Under the pieces are notes generated by a model. It made no database searches, had not been told where the DNA came from, and saw only the letters and a list, made by a program, of their open reading frames with translations. The translations under genes and the position numbers were made by a program. Below, piece by piece: positions 43,825-54,569 of a DNA stretch of 64,000 nucleotides. The stretch is from Valencia hispanica. Taxonomy: Eukaryota > Chordata > Actinopteri > Cyprinodontiformes > Valenciidae. Location: NCBI GenBank assembly GCA_963556495.2, contig OY747704.1, positions 33,204,501-33,268,500 of the forward strand, in the 5' to 3' direction. The first letter of the stretch is position 1. The number at the start of each line of letters is the position of its first letter.

Positions 43825-45011
43825 CAGTTGTGGCCAAAATTTTTGAGAATGACACAAATATTAGTTTTCACAAAGTTTGCTGCAAAACTACTTTTAGATC
43901 TTTGTTTCGGTTGTTTCTGTGATGTACTGAAATATAATTACAAGCACTTTATACGTTTCAAAGGCTTTTACTGACAATTACATGACATTTATGCAAAGAG
44001 TCAGTATTTGCAGTGTTGGCCCTTTTTTTTCAGGACCTCTGCAATACGACTGGGCATGCTGTCAATCAACTTCTGGGGTAAATCCTCACTGATAGCAACC
44101 CATTCTTTTATAATCACTTCTTGGAGTTTGTCAGAATTACTGGGTTTTCCTTTGTCCACCCGCCTCTTGAGGACTGACCACAAGTTCTCAATGGGATTAA
44201 GATCTGGGGAGTTTCCAGGCCATGGACCCAAAATTTAAACGTTTTGGTCCCTGAGCCACTTAGTTATCACTTTTGCCTTATGGCACGGTGCTCAATCGTG
44301 CTGGAAAATGCATTTTTCTTCACCAAACTGTTGTTGGATTGCTGGAAGAAGTTGCTTTTGGAAGGTGTTTTGGTACCATTCTTTATTCATGGCTGTGTTT
44401 TTGGGCAAAATTGTAAGTGAGCCCACTCCCTTGGATGAGAAGCAACCCCACACATGAATGGTCTCAGGATGCTTTACTGTTGGCATGACACAGGACTGAT
44501 GGTAGCGCTCACCGTTTCTGTGCGTGCAGATGCGCTCACATCTGCCTGCTGCCATTCCTGAGCAAGCTCTGCACTGGTGGCACTCCGATCCCGCAGCTGA
44601 ATCCTCTTTAGGAGACGACCCTGGCGCTTGCTGGACTTTCTTGGACGCCCTGAAGCCTTCTTAACAAGAATTTAACCTCTTTCCTTGAAGTTCTTGATAA
44701 TCCTATAAATTGTTGATTTAGGTGCAATTTTAGTAGCCGCAATATCCTTCCCTTTGAAGCCATTTTTATGCAACGCAATGATGGCTGCACGCGTTTCTTT
44801 GCAGGTCACCATGGTTAACAATGGAAGAACAATGATTTCAAGCATCACCCTCCTTTTAACATGTCAAGTCTGCCATTCTAACCCAATCAGCCTGACATAA
44901 TGATCTCCAGCCTTGTGCTCGTCAACATTCTCACCTGAGTTAAAAAACTTAAGCAGCAACTTTTCCAATTTCCAATATTTATGTAATTCTCAAAACTTTT
45001 GGCCACGACTG
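43825..45011 (-). mobile_element. Tc1/mariner element, decayed
   Basis: A 1187 bp element between TA at 43823-43824 and TA at 45012-45013. Ends are CAGTTGTGGCCAAAATTTTT on the left and, from the right, CAGTCGTGGCCAAAAGTTTT, both followed by GAGAAT. TA target, ends and protein all fit the fish Tc1 group. It lies in otherwise unique DNA. Confidence 0.93.
44001..44800 (-). pseudogene. Tc1 transposase relic
   Basis: Minus-strand pieces are 44790-44608 (helix-turn-helix DNA-binding part, RILRLLKLHLNQQFIGLSRTS), 44555-44292 (catalytic core, IHVWGCFSSKGVGSLTIL, CIFQHD) and 44231-44001 (GPWPGNSPDLNPIENLW, C-terminus). The second catalytic Asp (QHD) is followed at once by TGA where Asn is usual, and the third acidic residue lies in DLNPIE. 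Further breaks near 44,600 and 44,235 exist. The first core region upstream is poorly kept. It would cut and paste the element at TA sites, but it is dead. Confidence 0.88.
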
Positions 45012-45119
45012 TAGATCTTACCCACTTAATGTTTGATGCATTAAAGTTGTAAGTCTGCTATGGTTCTTGGGAATTACTATGAGTTCCAAAAAAAATAATT
45101 TCTCTACATACATGGCTAC

Positions 45120-46030
45120 TTTTTAACTCCAGAATAGAATTTTTAGATCCTCCTTCTTACATACAAAGCCCTTAATAATCAAGTTCCATCATACATCAGA
45201 GATCAAATTGTTTCATATGTTCCCAACAGAGCACTTCGCTCTTAGACTTCAGGTTTACTTGTAGTTCCTAGGATTTTTAAAAGTAGAAGTAGATCTTTTA
45301 GTTATCAGGCTCCTCTCCTGTGGAACCGGCTCCTCTCCTGTGGAACCAGCTCCCAGTTTTAGTCTGTGAGGCAGACACTCTGTTTACTTTTAAGGCCAGG
45401 CTTAAAACTTTCCTTTTTGATAAAGCTTATAGTCAGAGTGGCTAAGGTCATCCTGAGCTATCTCTGTAGTTATGCTGCTATAGGCTTAGACAGCTGGAGG
45501 ACAGACTTACCAATTTTCTTCACTCTGCTACTTCCTTTTTCTACTACTACTCTCCAGTTGTATTAGAGTACATTCTGTTATTTCGACTGTTAACTTTGTT
45601 TTCTCTCAGTGTTTTTCTCTCCATAGAAGATATACCTGGTACATAGAAAGTACTCATATCAGATCTTCTGTTCTGTGTCTCTGCTCTGTCTTCTCAAACC
45701 CCCAGATGGTTGTGGCTGATGGCCGCTCCTACTGAGCCTGGTTCTGTTGGAGGTTTCTTCCTGTTAAAGGGGAGTTTTTCCTCTCCACCGTGGCTACATG
45801 CTTGCTCAGTATGAGGGATTGCTGAAGGATTGCTGTGGTTGGAAAGTCTGCATCAACGGGGCCCAACCTCACGCCAATGACTGACGCAATCTGCTGGAAT
45901 TCCTTAAATAGGAAACTTTTTAACTGATTGGAAAGTTTGTATAAATGTATTGAAATGACTTCTTGTTAAGTCCCTTGAGATGACATCTGTTGTGAATCGG
46001 CGTTATATAAACAAACTGAATTGAATTGAA
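45120..46030 (+). mobile_element. L2-A LINE 3' end, truncated
   Basis: This is a strongly 5'-truncated copy: RT C-terminus (from a SRIEF-like block at about 45128), stop at about 45434, 3' UTR and tail GCGTTATATAAACAAACTGAA then GAATT repeats. It has a private 21 bp tandem duplication (GGCTCCTCTCCTGTGGAACC at 45309 and 45330) and a UTR deletion near 45,640. It is the third copy of the same 3' end in the window. Confidence 0.88.
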
Positions 46031-46521
46031 ATTGTATTCAGCTCTTCTCAATTGTTGGGTCTGGTGTAGAGCTGAATAACTTTCCCCGTCGGGACCCTTC
46101 GGGATCCGATGGGTCGGGCCAGATTCGGGCTTAATTTCTATCATTGTCCATGGGCTCGGGCCGGGTTCGGGTTGTAGCGGTCAGCTGATCATCTCATTAG
46201 CGTGAACAAGATGTTTATTCATCTTGATTTACGTTGTTAACAAAGTATTTTTATCTTGGATACCCATGCTCTATTATACTCTTCAGGCCCTTCTAAAAAA
46301 GAAAAGTTGAAAAAAAGTGAAATAAATTAACATAGAGCTCCTCTAATCCTTATTTCTGAAGGCATTATTGTCTCGCGAGATGTGATGCGATACTTTGGCT
46401 GTCGTGGACGGGCATTGTAATAATGCAAATGAGGAACGCGTTGATTGGTGGCAGGAAGGAGGGGGGTTGACACCGCAGGTAACGTTTCAGCATATTGTAA
46501 TTATGCATATTGCAAATTTCC

Positions 46522-47055
46522 TTATAAAAACTCGTTTACTATTAATTCCTCGTTCATCCCTAAGGGAAACATACTCTTCAAATAATAAATCCAGAAAGCC
46601 TCCCTCTTATTTCTAATGGTATATGTATTGCCACCCCTACTATTAGTTTTAATACTTTCGATCCCAATGAAAAATATAGATGCACCCTTATGTTTATCAT
46701 TGAAGTGTCTAGAGCTTGGACTCGTTACATCATTTCTTTTAATAGCGCTCCTATGTTCTGTGATCCTGTCTTTAAGGGCTCGGGAAGTCTCCCATGTGTA
46801 AATTTTATTGCATGGACATTTAATCAAGTAAATAACATTTTTTGTCTTGCAAGTTAAAAAATCTTTAATCATAATTGTTTTATTATTGATGGGGTGTGTA
46901 AAGCATTTTATATTTGAGGTATAGTGGCAGTTGATACACCTACCGCATTTAAAGTGTCCTATCAAATTATGTGTAATTGTTTTTGGGATATTGTTATTCT
47001 GGCCAGCTCTTACAATTTTTTCTTTGATGTTTTTTCCTCTTTTAAATATGATCAT
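46522..47055 (-). pseudogene. Penelope-like GIY-YIG endonuclease
   Basis: This 177-codon frame has, at residues about 35-55, a CX2C...H-type zinc-like segment (HFKCGRCINCHY), which is common just upstream of GIY-YIG in this group. The endonuclease follows: VIYLIKCPCNKIY, the GIY block with the glycines changed; WETSRALKDRITEHRS, where the YIG block's following Glu-Thr and the catalytic Arg are kept; and a His/Asn block (SSRHFNDKHKG). It nicks DNA to prime reverse transcription. A gap of about 135 bp with stops separates it from RT, so the two no longer form one frame. Confidence 0.83.
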
Positions 47056-47190
47056 AGGTAAATCTACAAAAGTCCCTTGAAAATTTGGTTCTGACTGTAG
47101 AATGTGCCAATGTTTGTAAATTATTTTTTTAATACTTTGGGTTTTAGGGGCAAAAGTAGTGCAAAATATGAGTTTAGAGGCAGTTTTTGT

Positions 47191-48255
47191 TTAATTTTTA
47201 GGTTCAAAATATGAGTCTCTGGTTCTGGAATCCACTTTCAATTCTGCCGCTTTTAGCCAATCCTCCTTATAATGTCTTTCTCTGAACTTTTTCAACATCT
47301 CCACTTTGTTTTCATAATATTGCTCTGGTTTATCACAGATACATTTTATCCTGGTGAGTTGGCTAATAGGTAAACTTTTTTTAATGTGTATGGGATGAAA
47401 ACTATCAGCGTGTAGTAAAGTATTACGGTCTGTAGGTTTCGAGTAGAGTGAGGTAGATAATCTTCCTCCTGTTTTGGTGTCTTTAATGTCGAGGAAGTTG
47501 ATAACCTCCAAGTGATGATCTAAAGTGAACTTCAGACCTGCAAATTGTTGTTTTAAGAACTTACGAAAATCTAGTAGAGTGTGAATTGGTCCTTTCCAGA
47601 GTAAAAATATATCATCTATGTATCGTTTCCAAATAATCATATGAGATAAAAAAGGATTGGTGAGTTCGTTATAGAGAATTTGTTCTTCCAAGTGTCCAAC
47701 AAAGAGACATGCAAAACTGGGGGCCATCTTAGTGCCCATAGCTGTGCCCGAAATTCGAAGGTAAGGTACATCTTTAAAGAAGAAAAAGTTCCTTTTTAAA
47801 ACAAATGTGGTCAATTTAATTATAAATGCAGTGGTAGGCGAATTGGTTGGTCTGGTATTGAGAAAAAATTCTAATGCTTGCAGACCCAGTTGATGATCAA
47901 TATTAGTATATAAAGATTCTATATCTAAGGTGCACAAAATTGTTTCAGGGTCAATCATTGAAAGATCTTTAATCAGCATTAAAAAATCTGAGCTATATTT
48001 CACATATGATTTTAAATTCGGTACAAAGTTTTTTATGTGAAAGTCTACAAAGCTGGATATTCTTTCCGTTGGACTACCCAATCCTGATACAACGGGTCTA
48101 CCAGGGGGTTGCGTAAGGTTTTTGTGTATTTTAGGTAGAATATAAAACAACGCTTTTAATGGAGATTTGTTAAGCAAAAATGTTCTCTCTTTGAGAGAAA
48201 TCACTCCATTCGAGTGGCCATCATCTAACAGCTGTTGCAATTCTGTTAAGAACAT
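47191..48255 (-). CDS. Penelope-like reverse transcriptase core
   Basis: This 354-codon open frame holds most of RT: FYILPKIHKNLTQPPGRP (residues 37-54, a signature of this group), CTLDIESLYTNID with catalytic Asp111, GTAMGTKMAPSFACLFVG (171-188), and RYIDDIFLLW with the catalytic Asp pair at 214-215. All active-site residues are intact. It copies element RNA into DNA at the target. The true start lies upstream: the frame at 48788-48246 gives the preceding part, and a frameshift near 48,250 separates them. The frame ends 135 bp before the endonuclease frame. Confidence 0.87.
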   Translation of the reverse strand: MFLTELQQLLDDGHSNGVISLKERTFLLNKSPLKALFYILPKIHKNLTQPPGRPVVSGLGSPTERISSFVDFHIKNFVPNLKSYVKYSSDFLMLIKDLSMIDPETILCTLDIESLYTNIDHQLGLQALEFFLNTRPTNSPTTAFIIKLTTFVLKRNFFFFKDVPYLRISGTAMGTKMAPSFACLFVGHLEEQILYNELTNPFLSHMIIWKRYIDDIFLLWKGPIHTLLDFRKFLKQQFAGLKFTLDHHLEVINFLDIKDTKTGGRLSTSLYSKPTDRNTLLHADSFHPIHIKKSLPISQLTRIKCICDKPEQYYENKVEMLKKFRERHYKEDWLKAAELKVDSRTRDSYFEPKN

Positions 48256-48788
48256 GTTGGTGGGATCTGATTTGAGTTTTTTATAAAAAATTGAATTTCC
48301 AACTGTTTAAAAATTTCGTTTTCATATTGATCCACATCCATGATTACAATAGCGCCTCCTTTATCCGCGGCTTTAATAACTATGGATCTATTATTTTGAA
48401 GTTCTTTGTGGGCGGTTTCTTGTTCTGTAGTTAAATTTCGGTGGAAAGATGTACATGATTTCAAGTGATGATCCAATTCTAATTCTGTAAGTCTGCAAAA
48501 TGTATCTATAAGATGATTTCTGTGACTAGGTGGACAGAAATTACTTTTAATGTGAAAACCAATGTCTGATGGATTAGAAAATTGATCCGGGCATTTCATA
48601 AAGAATTCTCTCCGTTTAATATCTCTAAAGAATTTCTGTAAATCAAGAAAAACTTCAAAAGAACTTACACCCGGAGTGGGAACGAAGGAGAGTCGAAGTT
48701 CTAAAACTGAAAGTTGAACCGGGGTCAGTGAGAAACAGCTGATGTTGACGACTGCAGATTTTTTCTCTGGCGTTGAGATCTGGTCCAA
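48246..48788 (-). pseudogene. Penelope-like RT, N-terminal part
   Basis: This 180-codon frame includes SVLELRLSFVPTPG, a block conserved at the start of Penelope-type RTs, and IVIKAADKGGAIVIMDVDQYENEI, the next conserved block before RT motif 1. It overlaps the RT frame by 10 bases in another phase, so a one- or two-base change near 48,250 broke the protein. The start at 48788 is the first Met after a stop. The family protein extends further upstream. Confidence 0.83.
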
Positions 48789-48861
48789 GGGCGAAGGAAT
48801 GGATATTTTTCTCTTTCCCCGCCGTGTGCGTTTCGTGGTGGACCTGGATTGGTTTGCCGTT

Positions 48862-49788
48862 CTAGAGGAGCGTTGTCGATTGTTGATGAAATTGAGGCGT
48901 GTCTGATGGCGTGGATGGAAATCTCCGTCTGGGATGCGTATCTTTTGCCCGTGTTTTGGGGTAAGCTGTGCGTGCAGGCAAGGTGGAGGTGGGCCTGTTG
49001 GTCTCTTGGTTAGTCGTTATTTTGCACCACGGGTAGACAAAACCCTTATTGTAATCCTTATCGTCTCTTAAGAACTTGTCCTTTTTTAGATTTTTGATTT
49101 CTTCTTCGTATTCTGTTAACTGGACATCAATCTGTTCCATTTGTTTTAGAATGTCCTTATTATCCCTGGAGAGGACTTCTAAATGCTGTTCAGTTGAAAG
49201 TGTGTCATTTTGTATCTTACTTTGACGAGATAAAAATTCTGTAAATGTTGTATGAGGGTTTAATTTTGTAGTGCATGTGGAAACACTTAGAAACAGTGAA
49301 CAATCAAGAGGAATGTGGTACATCCTGTGTGCCTTGTGTGAAGAAGCTGTGACCATTCTGTGAATGAAGATCTATGTGGGAGGAGTTTCCTTTTAACTCT
49401 TGTTTTAATAAAAACCTTAAGCTGAGATAAAGCTGTGCTCAGTTACTAGAACTGAGTCCAGCGAACGATGTCCCGCTGTAAAATATATAATTATTGTTTG
49501 TTGTTCTTATTGCTCCTTTTTACAGAAATGAACGAGCACGCGGGAAGGTGAAATGAGAGCTCAGAGAGAGCCCAGGGTCATAAATTAAATGTGTGTCTGT
49601 TCCTTTAAGATAGGCTTTAAATTAGAGTAAAAAAACCTTTCCAACACTTCCTCATTCAAATATTGAATGGTGATGGCCATTAAAGCAAAGGAGAGTTTGT
49701 TTAAAATACTGTTCCAACTGTTAACGAAAGTGGGGTTGTCTTTGCCGAAGGAAGGTGGTTTTAGGATGCGTAAACCTCTGGGTATCAT
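48862..49788 (-). pseudogene. Penelope-like N-terminal region, coiled coil
   Basis: Frames at 49788-49585 (RGLRILKPPSFG, FVNSWNSILNKLSFALM) and 49356-48862 (a predicted coiled coil at residues about 45-95 rich in Glu, Lys, Leu and Gln, then a Pro/Arg/Thr tail) come from the poorly conserved N-terminal part of the element protein. The pieces are separated by stops. The second may be partly chance: its Met at 49356 is not well supported. A nucleic-acid or self-association role is only inferred. Confidence 0.6.
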
Positions 49789-49796
49789 TTCTCATA

Positions 49797-51110
49797 TCTC
49801 TTCCTGCTCTCCGCGGGGATGGACGCTTTTCTCTTTCCCTCCCTACTGTTGTCTACTTCTGCATTCTTTTGTCTCGTCAACTATTTTTGGAGCCTCTCTT
49901 TGCATTCTCCTCCGGATAGAACAACTATGGTTCTGGATCTGGTTCTGGTCAGCTGGTCTCTTGATACAATTAATAAAAAAATTTCCCGGAGAACGGCTAA
50001 AAGGGAGAGCCGAGTTGTTCCGATGGAACATCGTGGAGGATCTTGTGTCTCTCACTTTTGGCCATCGAGGATGTTGGAAACATTTATATAATTGGATTCA
50101 TGATAACCGGATATCTGCTGATTATCGCAGGTGGATTTTCTGAGGTATCGTAAACTTCAAGCTTAAAGGCAGCAATTGGCAGGCTGCCTGGGCTACAGGA
50201 AGGTTGCTGTGCTGTCAACACTCAGACTATTTGTGATGTGCGAGCAAAATTGGACTCGTTTCACTGCTTGGGTAATAACTTGGAGAAGTTCTCAGCCGGC
50301 TGGAAGGTAATCTGACCCACGATTTGGCCATTTGGACTGAACTCGGACCACTGACAGACTCTAAGGCAAGAGAAAAAGTGATCTTCGCCTGTCTCTAAAA
50401 CAACAACTTCTTATCTACTGGAATTCGACTCCCTGGTCTTGGTAGACCAAACAAAAACTCCCTTGGATGTGTGTGCAAAAGGACGCTCCATCCCACCCCA
50501 CTCCCCCATCCCCCACATGAGCCTGTGAGCTCCCTGACTCAGCCCCAAGGTCGTATATTACATCACAGGCGACAGACTCTGGGATTGAACTGAGAGGAGT
50601 TTCATTGTCTCACATTAATGCACGCACGCTCACGCCACAGCTACAGACATGCACGCAGTCCTGGATTTCAACATGCTCGCGGTACCCTAAGACTCCTGCC
50701 CACTCTTCAGACAGCGAAATGATGGGCGCGTGCTTTGGATGGCCGCGACCGGTTTCTCTGTACGGAGGGTTCCCGAACCTCCCCCCCCGTCCCATTTGTG
50801 TTCTCATATGTTATGACCGATACATGTGCTTATATGTTTCTGCAGTGGTTTTTTTCAGCACCTCGGCTCGGCTCCCTGTAGGGGGCTGGGCTGAGTTGCC
50901 TTTTTTTCCCCCCTGTTCACCCCCCCTCCTATTGTGAATCATTTCTATCTGCTAAAAGGGGCGCTGGTAAAGCCGGCTGCTACTGCGGTCTTCCAAATCC
51001 TGTAATGTGTTAATGTTTGTAATTGTTTGTATGATCTTGGATTGGTTGTACCGAAACTTAATTTCCCCACGGGGATTATTAAAGTATCTCTTATCTTATC
51101 TTATCTTATC
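49797..51110 (+). mobile_element. Unclassified retroposon insertion with CTTAT tail
   Basis: It interrupts the N-terminal part of the Penelope-like element: minus-strand coding stops at about 49797 and resumes at 51110. The 3' end on the plus strand reads AATTTCCCCACGGGGATTAT then AAAGTATCT and (CTTAT)n at 51089-51110, which is the usual end of a group of fish LINE-derived retroposons. Plus-strand frames (49819-50091 and 50605-50937) have no recognised domain; the first starts with a hydrophobic stretch. It may be an internally deleted LINE. Confidence 0.6.
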
Positions 51111-51342
51111 TTTCCCTCCTGATGTAGTCCGACAGGGTGATGGCGTGCCATTTATTACGAATCAGTTTTTGCTGTGCAGCGTAGAATTTCTTGAGATTAT
51201 CCATGGTTTTGTTGTCAATGTCTTTTTCAAACAGTGACGTGGTTCTTAATACATCTCTTGGATTAAAGCCACAGAAGGCAGACGCTCCTTGGATGTCATC
51301 CATGGCTGACAGGTTGGTGTTAGTCTGAGGTTGTTGATCCAT
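51106..51342 (-). pseudogene. Penelope-like N-terminal start
   Basis: This 78-codon frame begins MDQQPQTNTNLSAMDDIQ and includes KTMDNLKKFYAAQQKLIRNKWH. The start at 51342 is the first Met downstream of the hammerhead-bearing terminal region and is followed by an uninterrupted frame up to the retroposon insertion, so it is probably the natural start. No known domain is present. The final residues overlap the inserted sequence's tail. Confidence 0.6.
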
Positions 51343-51489
51343 GGTGAGTGCAATTCGGAAAGTAATTGAAGAAAAAACAGAAATGCCGATGCAACTTCAC
51401 CCACTTCCTAGGTGCACGAAGAAGGAGAAAATTATAGGATGAATAGAAACTCCGGCAACACTTGGAAATGAATTGATCCACTTTATTTA

Positions 51490-51526
51490 GACCGACGCGT
51501 TTCGGCGTAAAGCCTTCATCAGGGTC
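51490..51526 (-). ncRNA. Hammerhead-ribozyme-like motif in Penelope terminal repeat
   Basis: Read on the minus strand: stem I strand GACC, core CTGATGA, stem II GGC/GCC with a short loop (one extra A before it), core GAAA, tiny stem III (AC/GT), cleavage triplet GTC, then GGTC, which pairs with GACC. This is the minimal type I layout reported for Penelope-like terminal repeats, thought to process element RNA. Predicted cleavage is after the C complementary to 51494. The unpaired A beside stem II departs from consensus, so activity is uncertain. A second copy was not found at the other end. Confidence 0.65.
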
Positions 51527-51704
51527 ATTAAAAGAATTACAAACACACACACACAGGTTAAATACAATGAGACCTACAAAAAACAAAATAATTCAAATCA
51601 GCCAATCATCTTTTGACACATACATGAGTGAGCCAATGAAGTTAGAGGGAGGAGTATTGAAGTTAATTGAACTTTCAGGACTTGGCCAAGACTTTTGATG
51701 TTAA

Positions 51705-52600
51705 CATATTTAAAGTGTGCATTCTCAATGTTGTTAGAAAATATTAGTTAAATAACAAACTTCAAAAAGGCTTTCACAAGTAGAAAAATGATTTCATAAT
51801 CTCTGGAAATAAATTATATTAGAAATAATTACTCTTCTGAATTAAAAAAGTTACCAGCAACAATATTAGTTTACTTTTTTAATTGCACTGGACAAAAACC
51901 GAAGAAAACTCTGAAATAAACTTCTGAAAAAACAAGTATTATTTTCTTTTCACTATAATAAAAGTAAACAGCTGCAAACTCAAAAACAAAATAAAAAAGT
52001 GCTTACTCTGTTTAGTTTGCATCTTCATCCTCCACAGTCAACTTAGAGATGAACTCTCACTTTGCTCAGGTTTTTTTTTTTTGTGTCCATGTGATCTTTG
52101 GGATATTTGCCACTTTTGTCACACAAGAAACACACATGCCAGCTATGTGAATAGTGCACTCCGTCACCCATTTGTTGACTTGACGGTATATCTTTTGTGG
52201 TTCGTGCATAAAGCGTGTGCTTTGACTTCTTGTAAACATCAGTAACTGAGTCAACATCACCATAAAGTGCCTTTTGGTGTCCTCATCAGAGTCACCATGT
52301 AGCAGAATGATGAAAGTCTGGGGTCTTGTTATAAATGGCCAAATATTTATACACACATTGGCACAATGATAAGTCTCTTATATGTTTTTTCATTTTATAA
52401 ACATTTTTTTAATTGGATGTACATGAGTACATGATTTTGGCATGTCCCACACACTGCTCGGTTAACTATAGTGTGTGAAATAAGAGGTTAAATAATATTA
52501 AATCATAATTCTTTTTACATGGTTTTATATTCCACAACAACGTGTATAAAAAAATTTAATAAAACAAGTCCTTTTGATCATATTTGTTCTATTTTCATAA
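51705..52600. other. No gene seen; AT-rich DNA
   Basis: Only short frames without domains occur. The 96-codon minus-strand frame 52356-52066 has no recognised motif. The left end of the next element may lie somewhere in the last 250 bases, but I could not place it. Confidence 0.5.
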
Positions 52601-53218
52601 TCATATTAAACATTTTGTGCGTGTCCCTGAAATCACTGTCCACCCTGTCATTATGTGATAACCGGCCCTTTGAGAAACCCTCTGATATTTTCAGTGACAT
52701 CACTACCACTATTTTATCTTTCTCCCATTGATGCTGATACAGTGGATAGTTGCAAAGTAAGTATTTACACTTATATTTCCTATTTTTCATCAAAGTATGT
52801 ATGCAGTTGGGTGTTGTCAAGCTAAACATGTCCACTCTGTCATAGTAAAATATCAATTAATATATAAACTATCAGAAATTTGAAATATATCTGTTAAACA
52901 GTGTACAGTCAGCTTGCTAACTGAATCATATTGCTAACTTAAGGTCCACCATGTGCTCATTAAATGCTAACATTAGCCAAAAATGTCCACCCTGTCATTG
53001 TCCACCCTGTCAGCAAGCCTTCCACGACAGGGTGGACATGGTTAATGAAAGGAACAACATATTCATAGTTTAGGCCATATTCTGATAATGTTACATATAT
53101 TAAAACAGCTACTATATGCATTTTATAACAGTACATTTTATAGTCAGTGGATAGTAAGAGGGGTCATAGTAAGAATGGACTTTTTGGTGATATCTAGATC
53201 AGCATGCCTAGGTTTTAG

Positions 53219-53752
53219 CTTCCGGAATTGCGCCGCTCAAGGTGGCAGCATGTTGGAGTAGCTCTGTTACTTTGGATCATATTTTTTTCTTTTTTAAAAC
53301 TTTAATTCTTCCATTTTTGGTAGAAACATTGTTTTTGTGGACAACTGTTCTCTCTGGTTTTGAATGCTGTGCAGCTGGAAGGATTTTTGCTGATACTTTT
53401 TATTTTTGGACATTTGTTATGATGCATAACCATGGCAACAAGGTGGTTTACAACTGGCAGCAGCTGATTAACATCACAAAAGCTCAAATAATACCTCAAC
53501 TACAGCCACACAACCCTGATGAGTTGAAAAGAAGACGTCATAGATCCAGAGTATGCTCGACATCAGACAACTACAGAGCGTCTTCAGTCAGAGGCTTCTT
53601 CAGATCTGCAGAGCACTACAAGAGATCATCCCTACCCACAGCCATCAGCATCTACAACACATCTTTGAAGGAACTTGCATAATGAGTTACAACATTTAAT
53701 TTCCCTTTGGGATTAATAAAGTAATTTTGAATTGAATTGAATTGAATTTATA
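53219..53752 (+). mobile_element. Internally deleted LINE (non-autonomous), about 530 bp
   Basis: It has a LINE-like 5' part, a short frame (about 53419-53682) and a 3' end AATTTCCCTTTGGGATTAAT then AAAGTAATTTTGAATTGAAT repeats. The frame starts like the basic N-terminus of the Rex1-type ORF2 (ELKRRRHRSR) and passes straight to a C-terminus like that of a LINE (RSSLPTAISIYN), so endonuclease and RT are deleted. It lies inside the left flank of the transposon candidate and must be younger. Confidence 0.65.
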
Positions 53753-53806
53753 TGGACCGTTAATTAAAGTGTGTAAGGGAATGTTTTAAATGGTCTTTTT
53801 CAAGGA

Positions 53807-54118
53807 ATGAGCTCAAAAGGAGCTGAGATAGCAAGGAGATACAGGGAACGTCGTGATACCGACCCGGACAGGAGAAAAAGTACCTGGAGAAAGAGAGAGA
53901 CAAATGGAATAAAGACAGAGAGTCTGGGAAGAAGAAGGGTGTCAGTGAGCTCAATGAGAGAGAGAAGAGGGCAAAAAGAAAGAAATGGAGAGAGGCAAAA
54001 AGAACAGCAAGAACAAGAAAGAAGGCCAGTGATTTGCTACAATCAGAGACACCATCCAACTCCCCAGCAGCTGCTGAAACTCCTGAACATCAACTTGAGC
54101 CAGGGCCCTCCAGGTTAG
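53807..54118 (+). pseudogene. Transposase candidate, basic N-terminal exon
   Basis: The start at 53807 (MSSKGAEIARRYRERRDTDP) opens a highly basic segment that recalls the N-termini of this protein family, which are Arg/Lys/Glu-rich and probably helical and DNA-binding. After about codon 24 the sense frame moves by one base: the neighbouring frame (near 53,877 onward) continues with KERDKWNKDRESGKKKG and NEREKRAKRKKWREAK, which is the family pattern. The printed frame beyond that point is therefore a shadow. A donor-like AG/GTTAGG at about 54112 may end the exon. An acceptor-like TTTCAG at 54279-54284 follows. Confidence 0.55.
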
Positions 54119-54284
54119 GTCATTGGAAGTACAGCTGATGAGACCTGTTAGAAAGTATTAGATTTATTATAAGTGCAATTATATAAAAAAAAGAAGCAGT
54201 GCAAATATAAAGTATTTATCTCTTCATAAAATAAGATTAATTTCTAACTTGAATAAAATCCTTACAAAAACATTTGTGTTTCAG

Positions 54285-54569
54285 GCAACGGCTTCAGGGG
54301 AAAGCATTCGAAGGAGTTTGAAGAGGCAAATGAAAAAACAGCTTGAAATGTTGGAGGCACAGCTTGCAAAAGAGAAAATGAAATCTGAAAAATATAAGAA
54401 AAGGTACCATAGGGCCAAGAAAAAAAATACATCTAAATCTCCACAATCAAAAGTCAATGCTTTGTTGGCACATCAAACAGTGAAGTCACCCATTAAAAGA
54501 GCCCTTCTGTTCCATACATCTCAGATTGAAGATATCAGAAGAAAATATGAAAATACAAGAACAAATTGA
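54285..54569 (+). pseudogene. Transposase candidate, coiled-coil exon
   Basis: From the acceptor-like site at 54284 the frame reads SGESIRRSLKRQMKKQLEMLEAQ and continues Lys/Glu-rich, a predicted coiled coil of about 45 residues, then KSPIKRALLFHTSQIEDIRRKYE. Such a segment precedes the core in this family and could mediate dimer formation. The frame stops at 54567-54569, but sense coding continues in another frame with KKRAKYPEDLVYQGRKCVSR at about 54,660-54,715. Exon phases do not match the upstream donor cleanly, so an indel is likely. Confidence 0.55.

Larger units (their letters stand above)
46380..51700 (-). mobile_element. Penelope-like element (Neptune/Poseidon type), split
   Basis: This minus-strand retroelement has an RT related to telomerase and a GIY-YIG endonuclease, the hallmarks of Penelope-like elements. 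Order from 51,700 down is: terminal repeat region with hammerhead-like motif (51490-51526), N-terminal frame (51342-51106), a 1.3 kb insertion (49797-51110), more N-terminal frame (49788-48862), RT (48788-47191), endonuclease (47055-46522) and 3' flank to about 46,380. Several stops and frameshifts are present. The subfamily name is my estimate. Confidence 0.85.

Noticed and set aside
46050..46180. CGGGTCGGGCC-rich stretch as a hAT MITE
   Set aside because: Similar wording occurs in fish repeats, but I could not find paired ends or an 8 bp duplication.
49667..50143. 158-codon plus-strand frame
   Set aside because: It starts antisense to Penelope-like coding and crosses the insertion boundary at about 49,797, so it is not a natural gene.
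52637..53038. CRISPR-like reading of the repeated 14 bp motif
   Set aside because: Spacing is irregular, copies are in both orientations, and the genome is eukaryotic; transposon subterminal repeats fit better.
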